From NCBI GenBank assembly GCA_964019425.1, contig OZ025782.1:620001-684000 (forward strand): a stretch of 64,000 bases of DNA. Direction: 5' to 3'. Both the position numbers and the translations under genes were made by a program. The DNA comes from Flectonema sp. DT1601. Its lineage: Eukaryota; Euglenozoa; Diplonemea; Diplonemida; Diplonemidae. The notes under the pieces were generated by a model that ran no database searches, was not told the origin of the DNA, and saw only the letters and a list, made by a program, of their open reading frames with translations. Below, piece after piece: positions 23,101 through 35,134 of the stretch. Each line of letters starts with the position of its first letter. Positions within the stretch are counted from its first letter, which is position 1.

Positions 23101-24837
23101 ACCACAAGTATTAGCAACAGGTCATCAATCAGCTTATGTGTGGAATCATATTCAACATGCTCCTTCTCTCTCATCAGATTCAAAGACTACAGAGAAGGAG
23201 TCATCCTTCGAGGCTGAGTACCCCGACGTCGTACGCATCACATCAAAAGACGGATCTCTAAGTCAAGTCTGTGGTAAATATAAAAAAGTAGACGGGACGA
23301 ATGATTCTTCTCCTTCATCAACTTTACAAATGTTGTACGCACACGTTTATAGTGAGAAATGGTTGTTCATATCGAAAAATAAAACATGGTGCATATCAAA
23401 TAGAAAAGATGACATGACGACAGGTTACGGCTACGTTCACAGCATTCCTATGACTACACAACTGAGAGGACCGACCCAGGTAGACAACTGGTTTAGAGCA
23501 AGAGATGAGTCGGTTGATCTTCACTGTCTGTCATCTGCTCTTACTCTTCCAGTTTCATTCTGGGGATTGAAAAATGATGTTAAAGAACAGGTGACTTTAA
23601 GAATAAATAAAAGCAATCACATCGAATGGTGTCAAAACCTCGGAGAGAAGAGTGAAACGACTCAAATAGTAGAAGAACTGATCCTCGATAATGGTATCTT
23701 AAAAGACCCAAGCTCTGGTTGGAATCGAAGAATTCGAATTGGAGATCCGTCTGAAGATCTACTTCGTGACATCGCTGATCTTGGTATGTGTTTTTATTAA
23801 AGAAAAAAAAAAAGAGCAAAGCTCCCGAACAAACTTATGCCGAAAGTGCCAATAGTACCCCCGTTTTTATTAAAAAAAAAAACATAACACATCACAAAAC
23901 AGGAATGTCTGTAAAAATACCAATTCATGGTTTCCCTCAACTAGAGGGCACCTCACTAACAATGGAACCTGTAAATAAGGACGACAAAGTTAGCATTCAG
24001 AAAGCTCGTTTTCAAGTGAGGGACGAAATCGATGTCAGAGACACAGAAAGCCGTCCTTGGCAGGTAGCAATAATTACATCGATTTCTAACGGAGTTATTA
24101 TGTGTAAGCCTCGTAACTATTCTGACAGTCATAAGTTTAGATGGATGAAGAGGTCTTCTAATTCAATAAAACCTCTTCCACATAAATGGATGGCCAAAGC
24201 TTCTCAGTCTGGTAGCAGTTCCCCAACTGCTGCTGCTGCGGCACCTGCCGCTGCACCTGCTCCCGCACAGCCTAAAAAAGCAACTGCTGCTCCTCCAGCT
24301 AAAACTGCAGCCCAACCTGTTGTTCAAAAGGCTGTCGCTCCTGCAGCTGCACCCGCTGCGGTTGCAAAAACAACATCCTCTCCGGCTGCAAGAGCTCCGG
24401 CACCAGCTTCGGCACCATCTCCCGCTATAGTCGCCTCTCCTGTTAAAGCCGTTAAAGAGAAACCTGCTGAATCTGAAAGGAAGTCTCGAGACCACAAAGT
24501 TAAGGAAAAGAAAGATGAAAAAGAGAAAAAGAAAGCAGCTCCAGCAGCAGCGAGTAAGCAACCAGAAGCAAAGAAACCGGAAGCGAAGAAGACTGCGGCT
24601 GCTGCGGCTGCGACACCTACGGCGATGTTTGCGAGGCCTGCAGCTAAGAAGGCTGGTGGTAAGGTAGCTGGTAAACCAAAGGGACCAGCGACTACAACTA
24701 CAACAACAACAACAACAACCTCGACATCAAGTACCAGTAGCACAACTGATAGTTCTGATTCGGGTAGTAGCTCAGGCTCCTCAGACACGTCATCGACTGA
24801 CTCCTCTGAAAGTGATTGGTCCAGCTCCACTAGGTAG
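14084..24837 (+). CDS. Giant modular protein with 33 SH3/Tudor-like repeats, zinc finger and Ser/Thr tail
   Basis: Four exons (14084-21424, 21504-21599, 21668-23783, 23903-24837) give about 3,495 residues. Introns are 79, 68 and 119 nt, start GTATGA/GTATGC/GTATGT and all preserve frame. Thirty-one repeats of about 46 residues plus Gly/Ser/Pro linkers fill residues 1 to about 2010; the core reads GDKVRVRDNEKEDWK, GTVTDMRGDKPVVKL, GQSRGFTWTFFE. Then come a KOW-like barrel (about 2036-2096), a Pro-rich segment, a C2H2 finger (CDIC...HSRKRH, about 2341-2364), a short coiled coil in exon 2, two more KOW-like units, three Trp/Gly-rich beta units (NGHSYYQL type), repeat 32, an Ala/Pro/Lys-rich stretch after repeat 33, and a Thr/Ser/Asp tail. 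Function is unknown; a multivalent scaffold is likely. An alternative start at 14025 would need a 35-nt GTTTGT intron (14031-14065) and add eight residues. Confidence 0.85.
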
Positions 24838-24915
24838 ACGTTTACTTGTACTTCATTATCATTGGACAAAACTAATCCGCTCAAACCCTCTCACTCTTTA
24901 ATAGATTTTGTATGA

Positions 24916-24952
<37 letters not shown>

Positions 24953-25624
24953 AGTATTCTCAGTCTCTTTTTATGTAGTTTTTGATTAAAATTTAAACTT
25001 ACCCCTAGTCCTGCACCCTATCCCCGAGTAGATTATGTTTATATATTTGTTAGTGGTCTGTACACCTTCATATTTTTGAGTCTGTGTATTTTGTCTTATT
25101 TCCTCACGGTTCTGTTTATACGAGCAAAAGGGAAAGAATGTACAAAAACTTACAAAAAAAAACTGAAAAAAAAAAAAAAAAGGGGGGAAAAAGTACTTTA
25201 GATATGCATAGATTTTCATTGGCAGCACCAAGGAAGATGGTTTTTAAAAAAAAAAAAAAAAAAAAAAGTAAGTAAAATGAATAAATTAAGCTCAGTATGG
25301 TTTTTCGCTACGAATAACTAGAGTTCTGTTCATAAAAAAAAAAAAAAAAAAGAACTTGTAAAACCACGTAAAAAAAAAAGAAAAAAAGAAAAAAAAAAGA
25401 ATCCAATTGTATTGCACCACCTAAACCTCAGTAGCCACAGTGCTGCTTGCCCCTTTTATTAGTATTTTTTTTTAGTCTTTGTTGTTTGGAGTTAATGATA
25501 ATATTTTCACACATAAAGGATTACTGCAGTTCTAACAAAGCGAATGACTGAAGCTGACTAGTTTGATTATTTTATTTTATCTAAACTAACTGACATATTA
25601 TGAACAGCAACAATCATATTTAAG
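24838..25624. other. Intergenic spacer, homopolymer-rich
   Basis: No gene is seen. Poly-T of about 30 near 24921-24950, poly-A runs near 25168-25181, 25244-25266 and 25335-25350. The likely acceptor of PDX2 is AG at 25606-25607. Confidence 0.6.
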
Positions 25625-26308
25625 ATGCTCAGAATTGGAGTCTTAGGAATCCAGGGAGGGTTCGAAGAACATTTAGAAATGGTAAAGGCTGTTGGTTGTG
25701 AAGCAGTTGACGTGAGACTCCCTCAGCACATGGAAGATTTAGATGCGCTGGTTCTACCGGGTGGGGAGAGTACGACTATTGGAATGGTTGCTCGTGATAA
25801 TAATTTGATCGAACCTGTTAGAAAGTTCATCCACGATGATAAGAAGCCTGTCATGGGAACCTGTGCTGGAATGATCGTCTTATCAGAGAATGTTACTGAC
25901 CAACAAACTGGTGGCCAAGCACTCTTTGGAGGTCTCGATACGGTCGTTTGTAGAAACGGTTTTGGAAGACAAATCAACTCGTTCGAATCAAAGGTCAAAG
26001 TTGTTGGAATGAAGGGAGACGAACAGCCTTCTGGAGCTGAGATTTTCATCAGAGCACCAATTGTGAAGAAGTGCGGACCAGATGTTGAAGTAATTGCAAC
26101 TTTGACTCACTCATTTAAAGACAAGTGCAACCCAAATGCTACAAGTAAACCAACTGAAGATAACCAAGAAGTTATTGTTGGTGTTAAACAAGGTTCTACA
26201 ATTGCTCTATCATTCCACCCAGAGCTGACTTCCGACACCTACTGGCACCGTTATTTTAAAAATGTAGTTCAAGAGTGCAAGGATGCCTGCAGCTCAGTTA
26301 GATCATAG
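25625..26308 (+). CDS. PDX2: Pyridoxal 5'-phosphate synthase glutaminase subunit PDX2/SNO
   Basis: 227 residues, a class I glutamine amidotransferase. It hydrolyses glutamine and channels ammonia to the PDX1 synthase in the ribose-5-phosphate/glyceraldehyde-3-phosphate-dependent route to vitamin B6. The nucleophile is Cys80 in GTCAGM, and the rest of the triad is His198 and Glu200 in SFHPEL. The GGESTTIGM glutamine-binding loop is at about 46-54 and the N-terminal GVLGIQGGFEEH is typical. It is complete and uninterrupted. PDX1 is not in this window. The start is 18 nt after AG 25606-25607, and no alternative start fits the conserved N-terminus. Confidence 0.96.
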   Translation: MLRIGVLGIQGGFEEHLEMVKAVGCEAVDVRLPQHMEDLDALVLPGGESTTIGMVARDNNLIEPVRKFIHDDKKPVMGTCAGMIVLSENVTDQQTGGQALFGGLDTVVCRNGFGRQINSFESKVKVVGMKGDEQPSGAEIFIRAPIVKKCGPDVEVIATLTHSFKDKCNPNATSKPTEDNQEVIVGVKQGSTIALSFHPELTSDTYWHRYFKNVVQECKDACSSVRS

Positions 26309-26971
26309 TCTATTTTTCATTAAAGTGATAAACACAAGAAGTGGGCTGTCGTTTTCCACGTCTCTGCTGTCTTGTTGGAATGATTGTTGTCGTTTTGCTC
26401 ATTGTCAGTATCCTTTTTGTTATATAGTTTAAAGACTCTCAAATGATGCATTAATTGCACTTTTAAGAAGGTCTTTTTCTACAAAACGTTTCGCACTGGG
26501 CAGCCACACCCGCTTTGGCGCCTGGACCATCAGTTGGAAGGGAGAAAATTACTTTTTCCCATCTCTTTTTTTTTTATTTCCCCCTTTTTCCCTTTTCTCC
26601 CCACCCCCGCAAAAGGTCATTTTACATAACCGAAAATCGCACGAAGGGGGGTGTCCTGCTACATGTTAGCTAACAGGGAAAAGGTCAATAAATTCTATAC
26701 AACGGCAATGTGTTAATTGTTTTGTATCTACGCATTCCGTCTATCAGTATCGCGAAAGAGTGAACAAAAATATTGCACTGGTGACAGGCTGTTTATTGTT
26801 CTGTTGTATTCGCGAGTGGTGTCTTTAAATTGAGATTGAACTACAATTAGTTATCAATAACCACAAGTTTTTGTTATTAGGTTGTAGTGACAGTTCCTTG
26901 TTATCATGTCGTTGTATTTGAGGTTTTTATTTTATGTAGTTGTTTTTGTTACTTCAGGTTTCATCCCAGAA
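26309..26971. other. Intergenic spacer
   Basis: No gene is seen. A T/C-rich block lies at about 26560-26605. The sequence before 26972 contains a strong pyrimidine stretch ending in AG at 26956-26957. Confidence 0.55.
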
Positions 26972-29900
26972 ATGGAGGGTGAAAGTGTGTTGGGGTATCC
27001 AATAACAATTCCTGATCCGATACTAGCTGCAACATTATCACCAAGGCAGCTGAGCCCTCATCGAAGTAGGCCATCAAGGAGACACAAACATTTAGCTGCA
27101 ATCCCGAAAGGAAGAAAAACATCACCTCCTTCTGACTTCACTCCTGCCTCTACACTTTTGAGAGTTGCGAAAAAACTGAAGAAGAACGAAGCGAGTAATA
27201 TATTAAGAAGACCTTTTCAACAGATGACTAGCAGACCATTTTCAACTGTTGACAAGTTCTCTGTTTACCTTGAAGACAAGACTAGCTATCGTATTGATGA
27301 TTCTCTCGAAGGGAGAACTGCACGTGAACAGCGAGTAGCTAATCAAGAAATTAACAGTTTTCACAGACAGCGTAATATCGAAGTAGCAAATTGTATTGAA
27401 CAGTGGGAACGTGATCGACTTCTATGTTCGATGACTGGCGTACTACAGCGACAAGAAGCTGAGGTTCGGAAGCATCTGAAGGAATCTGAAAAGATTGCTC
27501 GGCTACCAATTAGAGTCCATGCTGAAAGACTAATTACTCGACATACTGTTCGGGTCGAGCGTCAGGCACGAGCAGAGATACGTCGCAAGTTCGAAGCCGA
27601 GAGGCTACGGAAAATGAGAGAACTAATAGCACAATTATCAAAACAAGAAGAAGCTAAAAGAAAGTATTATGAGAACGAGCAATTCCACTCCGTAGAATTA
27701 CTACAAAGAATTAACACTAAGAGTGGAGAACACGCAATACGACTTGGTATAGAAGTTGAGTACCGCAGAGGTGTCTATGCTGCAAAAAGAGAATTCCAAC
27801 GTGAGGCAGATCGCCTCCGTCAGTATCTTCTTCGTCGTGAAGAATGGCTAAAGAAACAAACCAAAGAACGTGAATCTCAGGAACACGAGGAGGATGAATC
27901 TCGCCGCTCCACAATAGACGATGAGAAGACAACAATAAAATTGGTATCAAAACAAATGAAATCTCAAATGGAAGAAATTCTCGAAGAAATAAAACGCCAA
28001 GAAGAACAACTTCAACAACAACATGAAGCCCTTCGGGCAAAGTTCCTCTCCTACTGTCAAGAGATTGACACTTCTGAAGCTAAACAACGAGCAACACTTG
28101 CAAGTGATGAATGCACTGATAGAAGACAGCTTAGAAACCTTTCTGCTGCAGCTAAGTCAGATGCAAAAAATAGACAAAGTGATCGGCTTTTGAGAGAAAA
28201 AGAAATGTGGTCCCGACAACACTCAGCAGAGAAAGACTTGATTGTAGTGGAAGAAGAGAATATTAGAAAAGTTATTCTAAATAAAGCAACTTGTAGAGGT
28301 GAGAAACTATTTGAATGGTACGACAAAGTAAGTACAGAAATCCATAAACCTATCTACCTAAGTTGTAATAACTCAGATCTATACGAAGAATGGGACAGCG
28401 ACAAAGAAGATCCCGAAGACGAATCAATCCGACGACATTGGTGGAGACGCAAAGCAAGTCGACATCGACTACTGGGAGGTAGTCCCATTAACACAATCAC
28501 AGAAGTACCGATCTACATGATGAAAGGAAGTGACATGCCAATGTATCAATCGCTTGATGTCCTACACAGACGTACCCATCCAGATAATAATTCAACTTGT
28601 ACTGGTCAAGATAATTTTTATACTGGAATGGTTGACGTTATTGTTAAAATAAACAAAGGAAGTAACGGACAGGAAATGGTTAAAGCAATGATTCAAGAAG
28701 TACCAGCACCATTCCATGATACTACAACCAGATTGAAGTTTGTACCTTCGATGGGTGTTATTCTTGTGACTGACTCTACTACTTCGATACTATGTGATAA
28801 GATGCCAACGTGGAATAGTAATATCAACACCATGACTGTTCGTATTAATATCGGTAAATCAGAAGGGAAACGTTTCACAGAACTACAACTTGCTATGGTT
28901 TGTAATGTAATCAGATCATTCTCATTCGCAACAACTGAAGACAGCGATGATAAATTACAACATCGAAACGTCAGAGTCATGTTATCAGTTTCTTTTGAAG
29001 CACACGAAACAGAGCATTCTCTCAACTTACACATTCCGATGACTGTTTCAGTAACACCACCTCTGTTTGTTATACCAGAAGAAAGTAAAGTTTTATTTAA
29101 ACCTCAAGGAGGTAGAACATTAGAACTATTTCCCAAAGTAATCTTACCACAGTTACACCCTGACTTGAATGTTGGAAGACTACTAAGGGGATCTAAACTA
29201 TCAATCGACTTCTCTGAAGGATTCTCTGAAGGCGATACGATCGCTTTATCGAACAGTGTTAGTATCAGTCATGGTATATTTACTGTGGATGGTTCAAATA
29301 TTTTGAAGGCACCTGATGCCTCTGCTTGTCCATTTATAAATTCACAAGTCAGTATGAAAAGTTCAAGCTACACGGTAATAGCGGCATCTCTAGGTTATAC
29401 ACAAAACCGTAGTAGTTTACAAGAAGTTTTTAAAGGAAATAGTCCTTTGGAAGCGATTGTGTCGTTTATTAGATCTCTTCGATTTGTTAGCACCAGCAGC
29501 TCTCGTCCATGTCGAGAAGTTACAGTTCAACTTGCTGACCTATCAAATATACTTGTGACGAGCATCACAGTTATGGTAAAAATGTATCATAAGGGTGAAC
29601 CTATCTATATGGAAGGTTCAAAAATAGGAGAGCCACCTCCAATTCATCGATTGAATGCCTTGTGTCATCCTAAACACGTTCAGTTTTTTGAACCTATTTA
29701 CACCTCAGTATTCAACAGATTGCTACTACAATCAACAGAGCTTGATGGAGATAAAGTTGATGAAGGGTCACTTACAGTGACGATATGTAATGGTGTGAAA
29801 GGTGATCAGTTGACTCTCCTCACTGATGACACCATCAGTGTGGAATACGAAAACGATGATCCTGAAAACGAAGTTCAAAAAGTTTATGTTAAAGAACTTA

Positions 29901-32273
29901 AAAAAGGAATTATTGTCTCTCACGAAGTTGGAACTCTTCTGATCGAATCAGACAGTGAAGGTGGAGCTGTCTTGGTTATAGAATTCGCAAATCCAGACGG
30001 AGGAGTAAAACTCTCCGCCATACAAAGAATCATTAAGGGTATCGCATATTCACTAGACGAGGGAATGCGAAAATCTGGAACAAAGAAAATCGAACTACGG
30101 CTTCGACCGGGTGACAGACCCGAAGTTCACATGATCCAATTTATAAAAGTATGCCAGCCATCAATTGATATGCCTCCTCATTATCAACAACAGGAATATA
30201 AAGAAGGTCAAGGTGCTAAGCGATTAGCTTTATTCGATTCTGAAGTCTTTGAAAGCTCACCTGAAGATCAACTAAGCGAAGGAACCGTAGTAGTAGAAGT
30301 CCTAAATCAATTGGACGAAGATAAGATTAGTATTTCTACTTATAATAATTGTGATTTTTCAATTAACCCAAACGGCAACAAAAGTTTCATCTGCAGTAAT
30401 ATCACCGACCATCAAGTCGGATGGTTTTACAATGGAAGTGCTGCTCTTTCAGGTACTTTGAAAATCTATATTTCTGTTAGAAGAGGACAACAACCAGTCT
30501 TAATAAAAAGAGATATTGTCGGCATGCTACGCGGACTCGCTTACACAAATAACAGTCGAGATCCTCAGGAGCTGCGGAAGTATATTCGAGTGACATTATC
30601 AGGTCCGAGTTGTGGAGTTTCACAACTTCTATTGGAATTAGCGATCAACACAGTTAACGACCCTACCATGATGATTGTACCCCATACAGAAGTTACATAT
30701 GCTCCAAATACAAAAGGAAGTGAATGGGGATGCTTAGTAGCTGAGGGTGCGGCTATGGAGGATCCAGATACCAGATACATATCTCCAGGTGGAGTGTTAA
30801 CTGCTGAACTCGTTGCTGGAGGAGGATTAGGTTCTGGTGATACTTTTTCCTTAATCAGTCCTGAACATCAATCAGTGTTATATCCTGATAGTAATTTAGT
30901 TCTTAATTATGAAGAAGAGTCGGGAAGGCTCGAACTAAATAACTTATTCTGCGCTACGGTAACAGTCAAAGAAGAACGTTCCATTACAGTTCGATTCTTA
31001 CCTCAAAATCCAAAAGATGTAACACTTGAAATCGCAAGTTACATCCTTCGCTGCATTACATTCAATTCAAACGGAACACCAACTCGAGTTGGTGTTCGTT
31101 CGTTTATTCTTCGGTTCAATGCTGGAGATCATCCAGTATCAGATACAAAAATAAAAATAACAATTGACGTTATTCCCCCTTTGATATTCGCTCCTGCATT
31201 CACACACAATGCATTATATAAGGAAGGACAGATGATGATGTTGAATGGAAAGGTAAGCAGTGGTAGGATTGGACCTAACGGGAGTCTACAAGGATGTGAA
31301 ATATGGGTTGAGATCACTGATGGATTTGTTGGTTCTCAAGATGAGCTTCATTTTATAGCAGGTCGTGATTGTTCATTGCAGAATAATTCAATTTTTTTAG
31401 CTGGAACGAAAACACCTGTTGGGATTCTAACAAAACAAAATAATAAAGTATCGATTAAGTGTGATGACAAATCTCGGGGTGTTGGTGGGAAACTTCAACA
31501 AGTCGTACGATGTTTTCACTATTACAATTCATCAAAGAGTCCTGACACACATCCTCGAACAATTGATATTTGCATGTCTCAAAACGGAAGCCTCAGCGTC
31601 ATTCAAATGAACATCGACATCCAATCCATCGATGACATGACTAATATAATTTTAGCAAAACAAACTCATTTCTACATCGCAGATTCAAAACCAGTCTTAC
31701 CATTTTCGTCAGCCAACGTATTCGATGATGACACAGAAGTGTTTGAGGCTCCACATTCATTTCTTAAAGCTGAAATGCCTTCTTCATGTAGTAACGATAT
31801 TCTTTCTATTTTAACTGATGAGGAAGTGTCAATCGATCCGTCGAGTCAGTTAGTTAGCGTTGGTAATAGAGACTGTGGCATATGGAGACAAAAAAATAAA
31901 GGATTTCACATCGACCTTTCCAATTGCGCTATAGCTGATCTCCAAACGATCATAAGAAGTATAACTTATGGTACAAAAGACATGCGACAGTGTCGGGGAA
32001 TGTCAAAAGTAATCAACCTATTCGTTAGGGGTGGTCCATCAGTTCCTGTGACCAGGGTATCAATGGGAATGGATTTATTTCCAATGTTTATCGAAATTCC
32101 ACGTGCTAAGTCTGAAAAAGCACACGTCGTATCCCCAACCGCACCTTACAACTTATACACTACTGCTTGTCTTCGTTTTGTTGGAGGTTCCTGGATCCAA
32201 GGAATGGCACCTCATGTGATTACGATAGCGACAGACAATAGAGCAATGCAGATGTTATTATTATCTCAGGTAT

Positions 32274-32306
<33 letters not shown>

Positions 32307-32727
32307 TTGTTGTCGTTGTTACGTACGCAAGTAAAAAAACAAACAACAGACTCCAGCATCAACTACCGGTGGAGCAATAAGCCTACGCAAGACGGAAGGT
32401 AATTTCACAGAGTCATGTTGCGATTTAATCGAGGACGATAAAAAAATAGGAAAGGTATCCACATTAGATTACAACCCACAATTCCCAAAGGATGGTGTCA
32501 TCGCTACCTCATTCACGATTACGCTAACTAGCGGGAAGTCAAAGAGACCACCTACACAAAGGATTAATAGTGTCTTGCAATTAATTAATGTCATTCATAA
32601 TGCTGATTCTTTCTTACCTCCTAGTGCTATTACTAAATTAATAATTACCATGTTTCCGACGTCAGATCCGTACTTGGTATCTGAAGTGGTAGTGAAGTTA
32701 ACCAAAGAGAAGGAATCACTTTCATAA
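26972..32727 (+). CDS. Very large coiled-coil protein with tandem cadherin/Ig-like beta-sandwich repeats
   Basis: Two exons, 26972-32269 and 32350-32727, about 1,891 residues. The intron 32270-32349 (80 nt, GTATGT then a long poly-T, ...ACAG, phase 0) joins a second exon that continues the same beta-rich style to a TAA. Residues to about 130 are basic and disordered, about 130-480 are charged coiled coil, and the rest is a chain of beta-sandwich units. Their ends repeat a pattern such as RGLAYTNNSRDPQELRKYIRVTLSG followed by NTVNDP, typical of cadherin/VCBS-like repeats. With no membrane span after the coil, an intracellular (for instance flagellar) location is more likely than the surface. 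The open frame extends to ATG 26906, but its first 22 residues translate a pyrimidine tract and mimic a signal peptide; AG 26956-26957 then a 14-nt leader favours 26972. No homologue is named. Confidence 0.75.
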
Positions 32728-32942
32728 TTAACAATTCAAAGCTGTTGGCTTCTGCTACGGCTCTTGTTTTTTTGTTATCTTTGGATTTTTGTCTTTTTGG
32801 GAAGGGGGGGAGAAAAACCATTCAGATAAGCCTTATATTTTGTTGATCGCAGCTAGTTTTACTGGCGCACAGGGAAATAGATAACATGACATAATAAATA
32901 ACGGCTCTTAATCTGAATAGTTTCTTCTCCGACTTCGTCGGT

Positions 32943-32978
<36 letters not shown>

Positions 32979-33268
32979 ATATTTCTGTTCCTATTCGTTA
33001 TTTACACAACAATGCCCAACGAACCTGTCTGTGAATTGCAGCAGACTTATTTTGCTCTCCTCACTGCCTTCTGGTACTGCCTATTGGTTCGTTACTGTTA
33101 CTGTTGTTAGTTTAGTTAAATAACATTATATTCTCAGGTTGTACAACGAAATTATTGACAGCGGGGGAATTACTTTCTTATATTTAAAAGGGATAAGACT
33201 ATTAAGTGATATATTTTATTTATTGCGATATTATATTAATATCTCAGATCAATATGATTATTAAATAG
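32728..33268. other. Intergenic spacer with poly-A tract and small upstream ORF
   Basis: Poly-A of about 33 at 32945-32977. No gene is seen. After the probable acceptor AG 33246-33247, a four-codon upstream ORF (ATG 33254 to TAG 33266-33268) directly abuts the start of the next gene. Confidence 0.5.
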
Positions 33269-34782
33269 ATGTCCAAGTGGAGGAGGATGCATCAAGTAGG
33301 AGCAGATGTGGAATTAGCAATGCCTCAAAATAGAGAGGAGGTAGTGTTCACACCTGGGCCTACTTGTTATGATGTAAATCGGTATCCGTTTGATGAAAAG
33401 AAGATCTCAATCAGTATTAGAAAACGTAAAAAAGGTTTTGATGAAGTTATAAAACAGGAGACTCCCAGCGAGGTGATAACATTCCGCTCATGTGATGAGA
33501 TCCACGCAGCTATTCAACCGAAATCATTCTCAGCAACCTTTAGCTGCCAACCTCGTTTTAAAGATAATAAAAAGTCTGTCTGCCATGCTGACTCTGTTCT
33601 TCAAATTTCAGACTCTTGGCAAGCCACGCAACCAAAGATATACGCCGCCAACTTTAACTTGGCTACTGCGGGTGATACTTTTCCTAAGGATCCACTATTG
33701 TGTAAGTATGATTTATTTTATTTTATTAAATGTCTTGTAGTACCACTGATGTGTATCAATTCATGTCACACAACTCAAACAGAGGAACATGTGGTCCGGC
33801 TCCTGGTTACTACTCTAGCGACTGGGGATCCATCCAACGCTCAGTTAGGAAAAACGATGGCGGTCACCTCTCGAGGGAAGCGAGAAAAATGGAGTGGGCA
33901 TCTCATCAAGAGAGTCCTGGACCAATTTATCATCCAAAGTATGAAACCGTTGATGGGCAAACCCTCGGGGGAGCTTTTACGAGGAAATTTACCAGCAAGA
34001 AAGATCCTTCAAAAAAGAAAAAAATATCTACTCCTGGTCCGCAAGACTACTGCGGAAATGACTTCATAAGAAGTCAAGACACAAGACCACCGAGGACAGT
34101 ATTTGGAAAGCGAAGAGGAATACTTGATATGCCACTTCCTTTTAGTGTATCAAACTTTCACAACAGTGGGACTATGAGAACTCGCTTACAAGGACCTGCT
34201 GGTTACGCTGCAAGAGAACGTCATGAAGATGATCGTTTGAGACGATTCATGTTTTGGGAAAGTAGAAGAAGAAAAAACCAACATTTTAATGAACCTCTCA
34301 CTACGACACAAAGACCGAAGTCTGCTCAAAGTAATCGAAGACAAGTTTTTAGAGTTTCATTGAAGAGATCTGTAACACCTCCTGAAGTGTTGCGGGAAAG
34401 GATACAAAAACAGAAACAGGCAAAGCCCAGAAACACTTTAAAAGAAATTATTGCTGTAGTTGAAAAGGGAAAGATTCTAAATATCGAAAGCATCTCCACT
34501 GAACCTGAGCCAGAACCACAACCAGAACCTGAGGAGGAAACTATCGAACAGCAAGTAACCAAACTACACCATCGGCTTCACCTATTCGAGGGAGCTCTAG
34601 GTAGGTCTATTGAGACTGCCAGTACCACAAGGGAAGCTCTCGACTCAGCTATTCTCCAAGCTGAAGATATAGTTAGCGTTCCTCTTCAAAATCTCAGTAT
34701 AAGTGTCAGCGCTGTGAAGTCTGTTTTAAATACTCACAAAGGCAACCACTTGGTAGTGCCAGCACAGAATATGCATCACTAA
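33269..34782 (+). CDS. Sperm-tail PG-rich repeat (STPGR) protein
   Basis: About 476-490 residues from two exons. The frame must shift between about 33700 and 33782. The only join I found that keeps both frames open uses a donor GTGTAAGT at 33700 and an acceptor at 33740 (41-nt intron) or, more like its neighbours in size, at 33782 (83-nt intron, CAG). Repeats with the PGP core are seen along the chain: FTPGPTCYDV, PAPGYYSSDW, ESPGPIYHP, STPGPQDYCG and LQGPAGYAA. STPGR proteins lie in or on axonemal microtubules. The last 180 residues are Arg/Lys-rich, then a Pro-Glu repeat (PEPEPQPEPEEE) and a helix. A four-codon upstream ORF ends immediately before the ATG. Confidence 0.72.
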
Positions 34783-35134
34783 AAAGTCAGTTGCTAAATT
34801 ATTTATTTACTCCGATGCTTTGAATTAATAGTTTCATTTACACGACTTCAAACTGAAAGGCTTGGTAGTCAGAACTGTTACTGCAGTAGTCTCTGATTAG
34901 TCCTCTGCGTCCCTTACGAGACTGCAGGAATGTGTTGTAAAATATTAATTTTCGAGTTCCATCTCAAAGATAAACAACACATTTTCAGAGTTTTAAAAAA
35001 AAGAAAAAAAAAAAAAAAAAAATCCAAAATTTATTCTGACTGGTAGTTGTTTCTAATTAGTAGTAAGATTTTTATTATACAGGAAAACAAAAAAAGAAAA
35101 AAGAGAAGAATAAGGAAAATAAAACAAACAAACA
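34783..35134. other. Intergenic spacer
   Basis: No gene is seen. It contains a poly-A-rich run near 34996-35021 and the probable acceptor TTATTATACAG ending at 35082, followed by a purine-rich leader of 52 nt. Confidence 0.6.
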
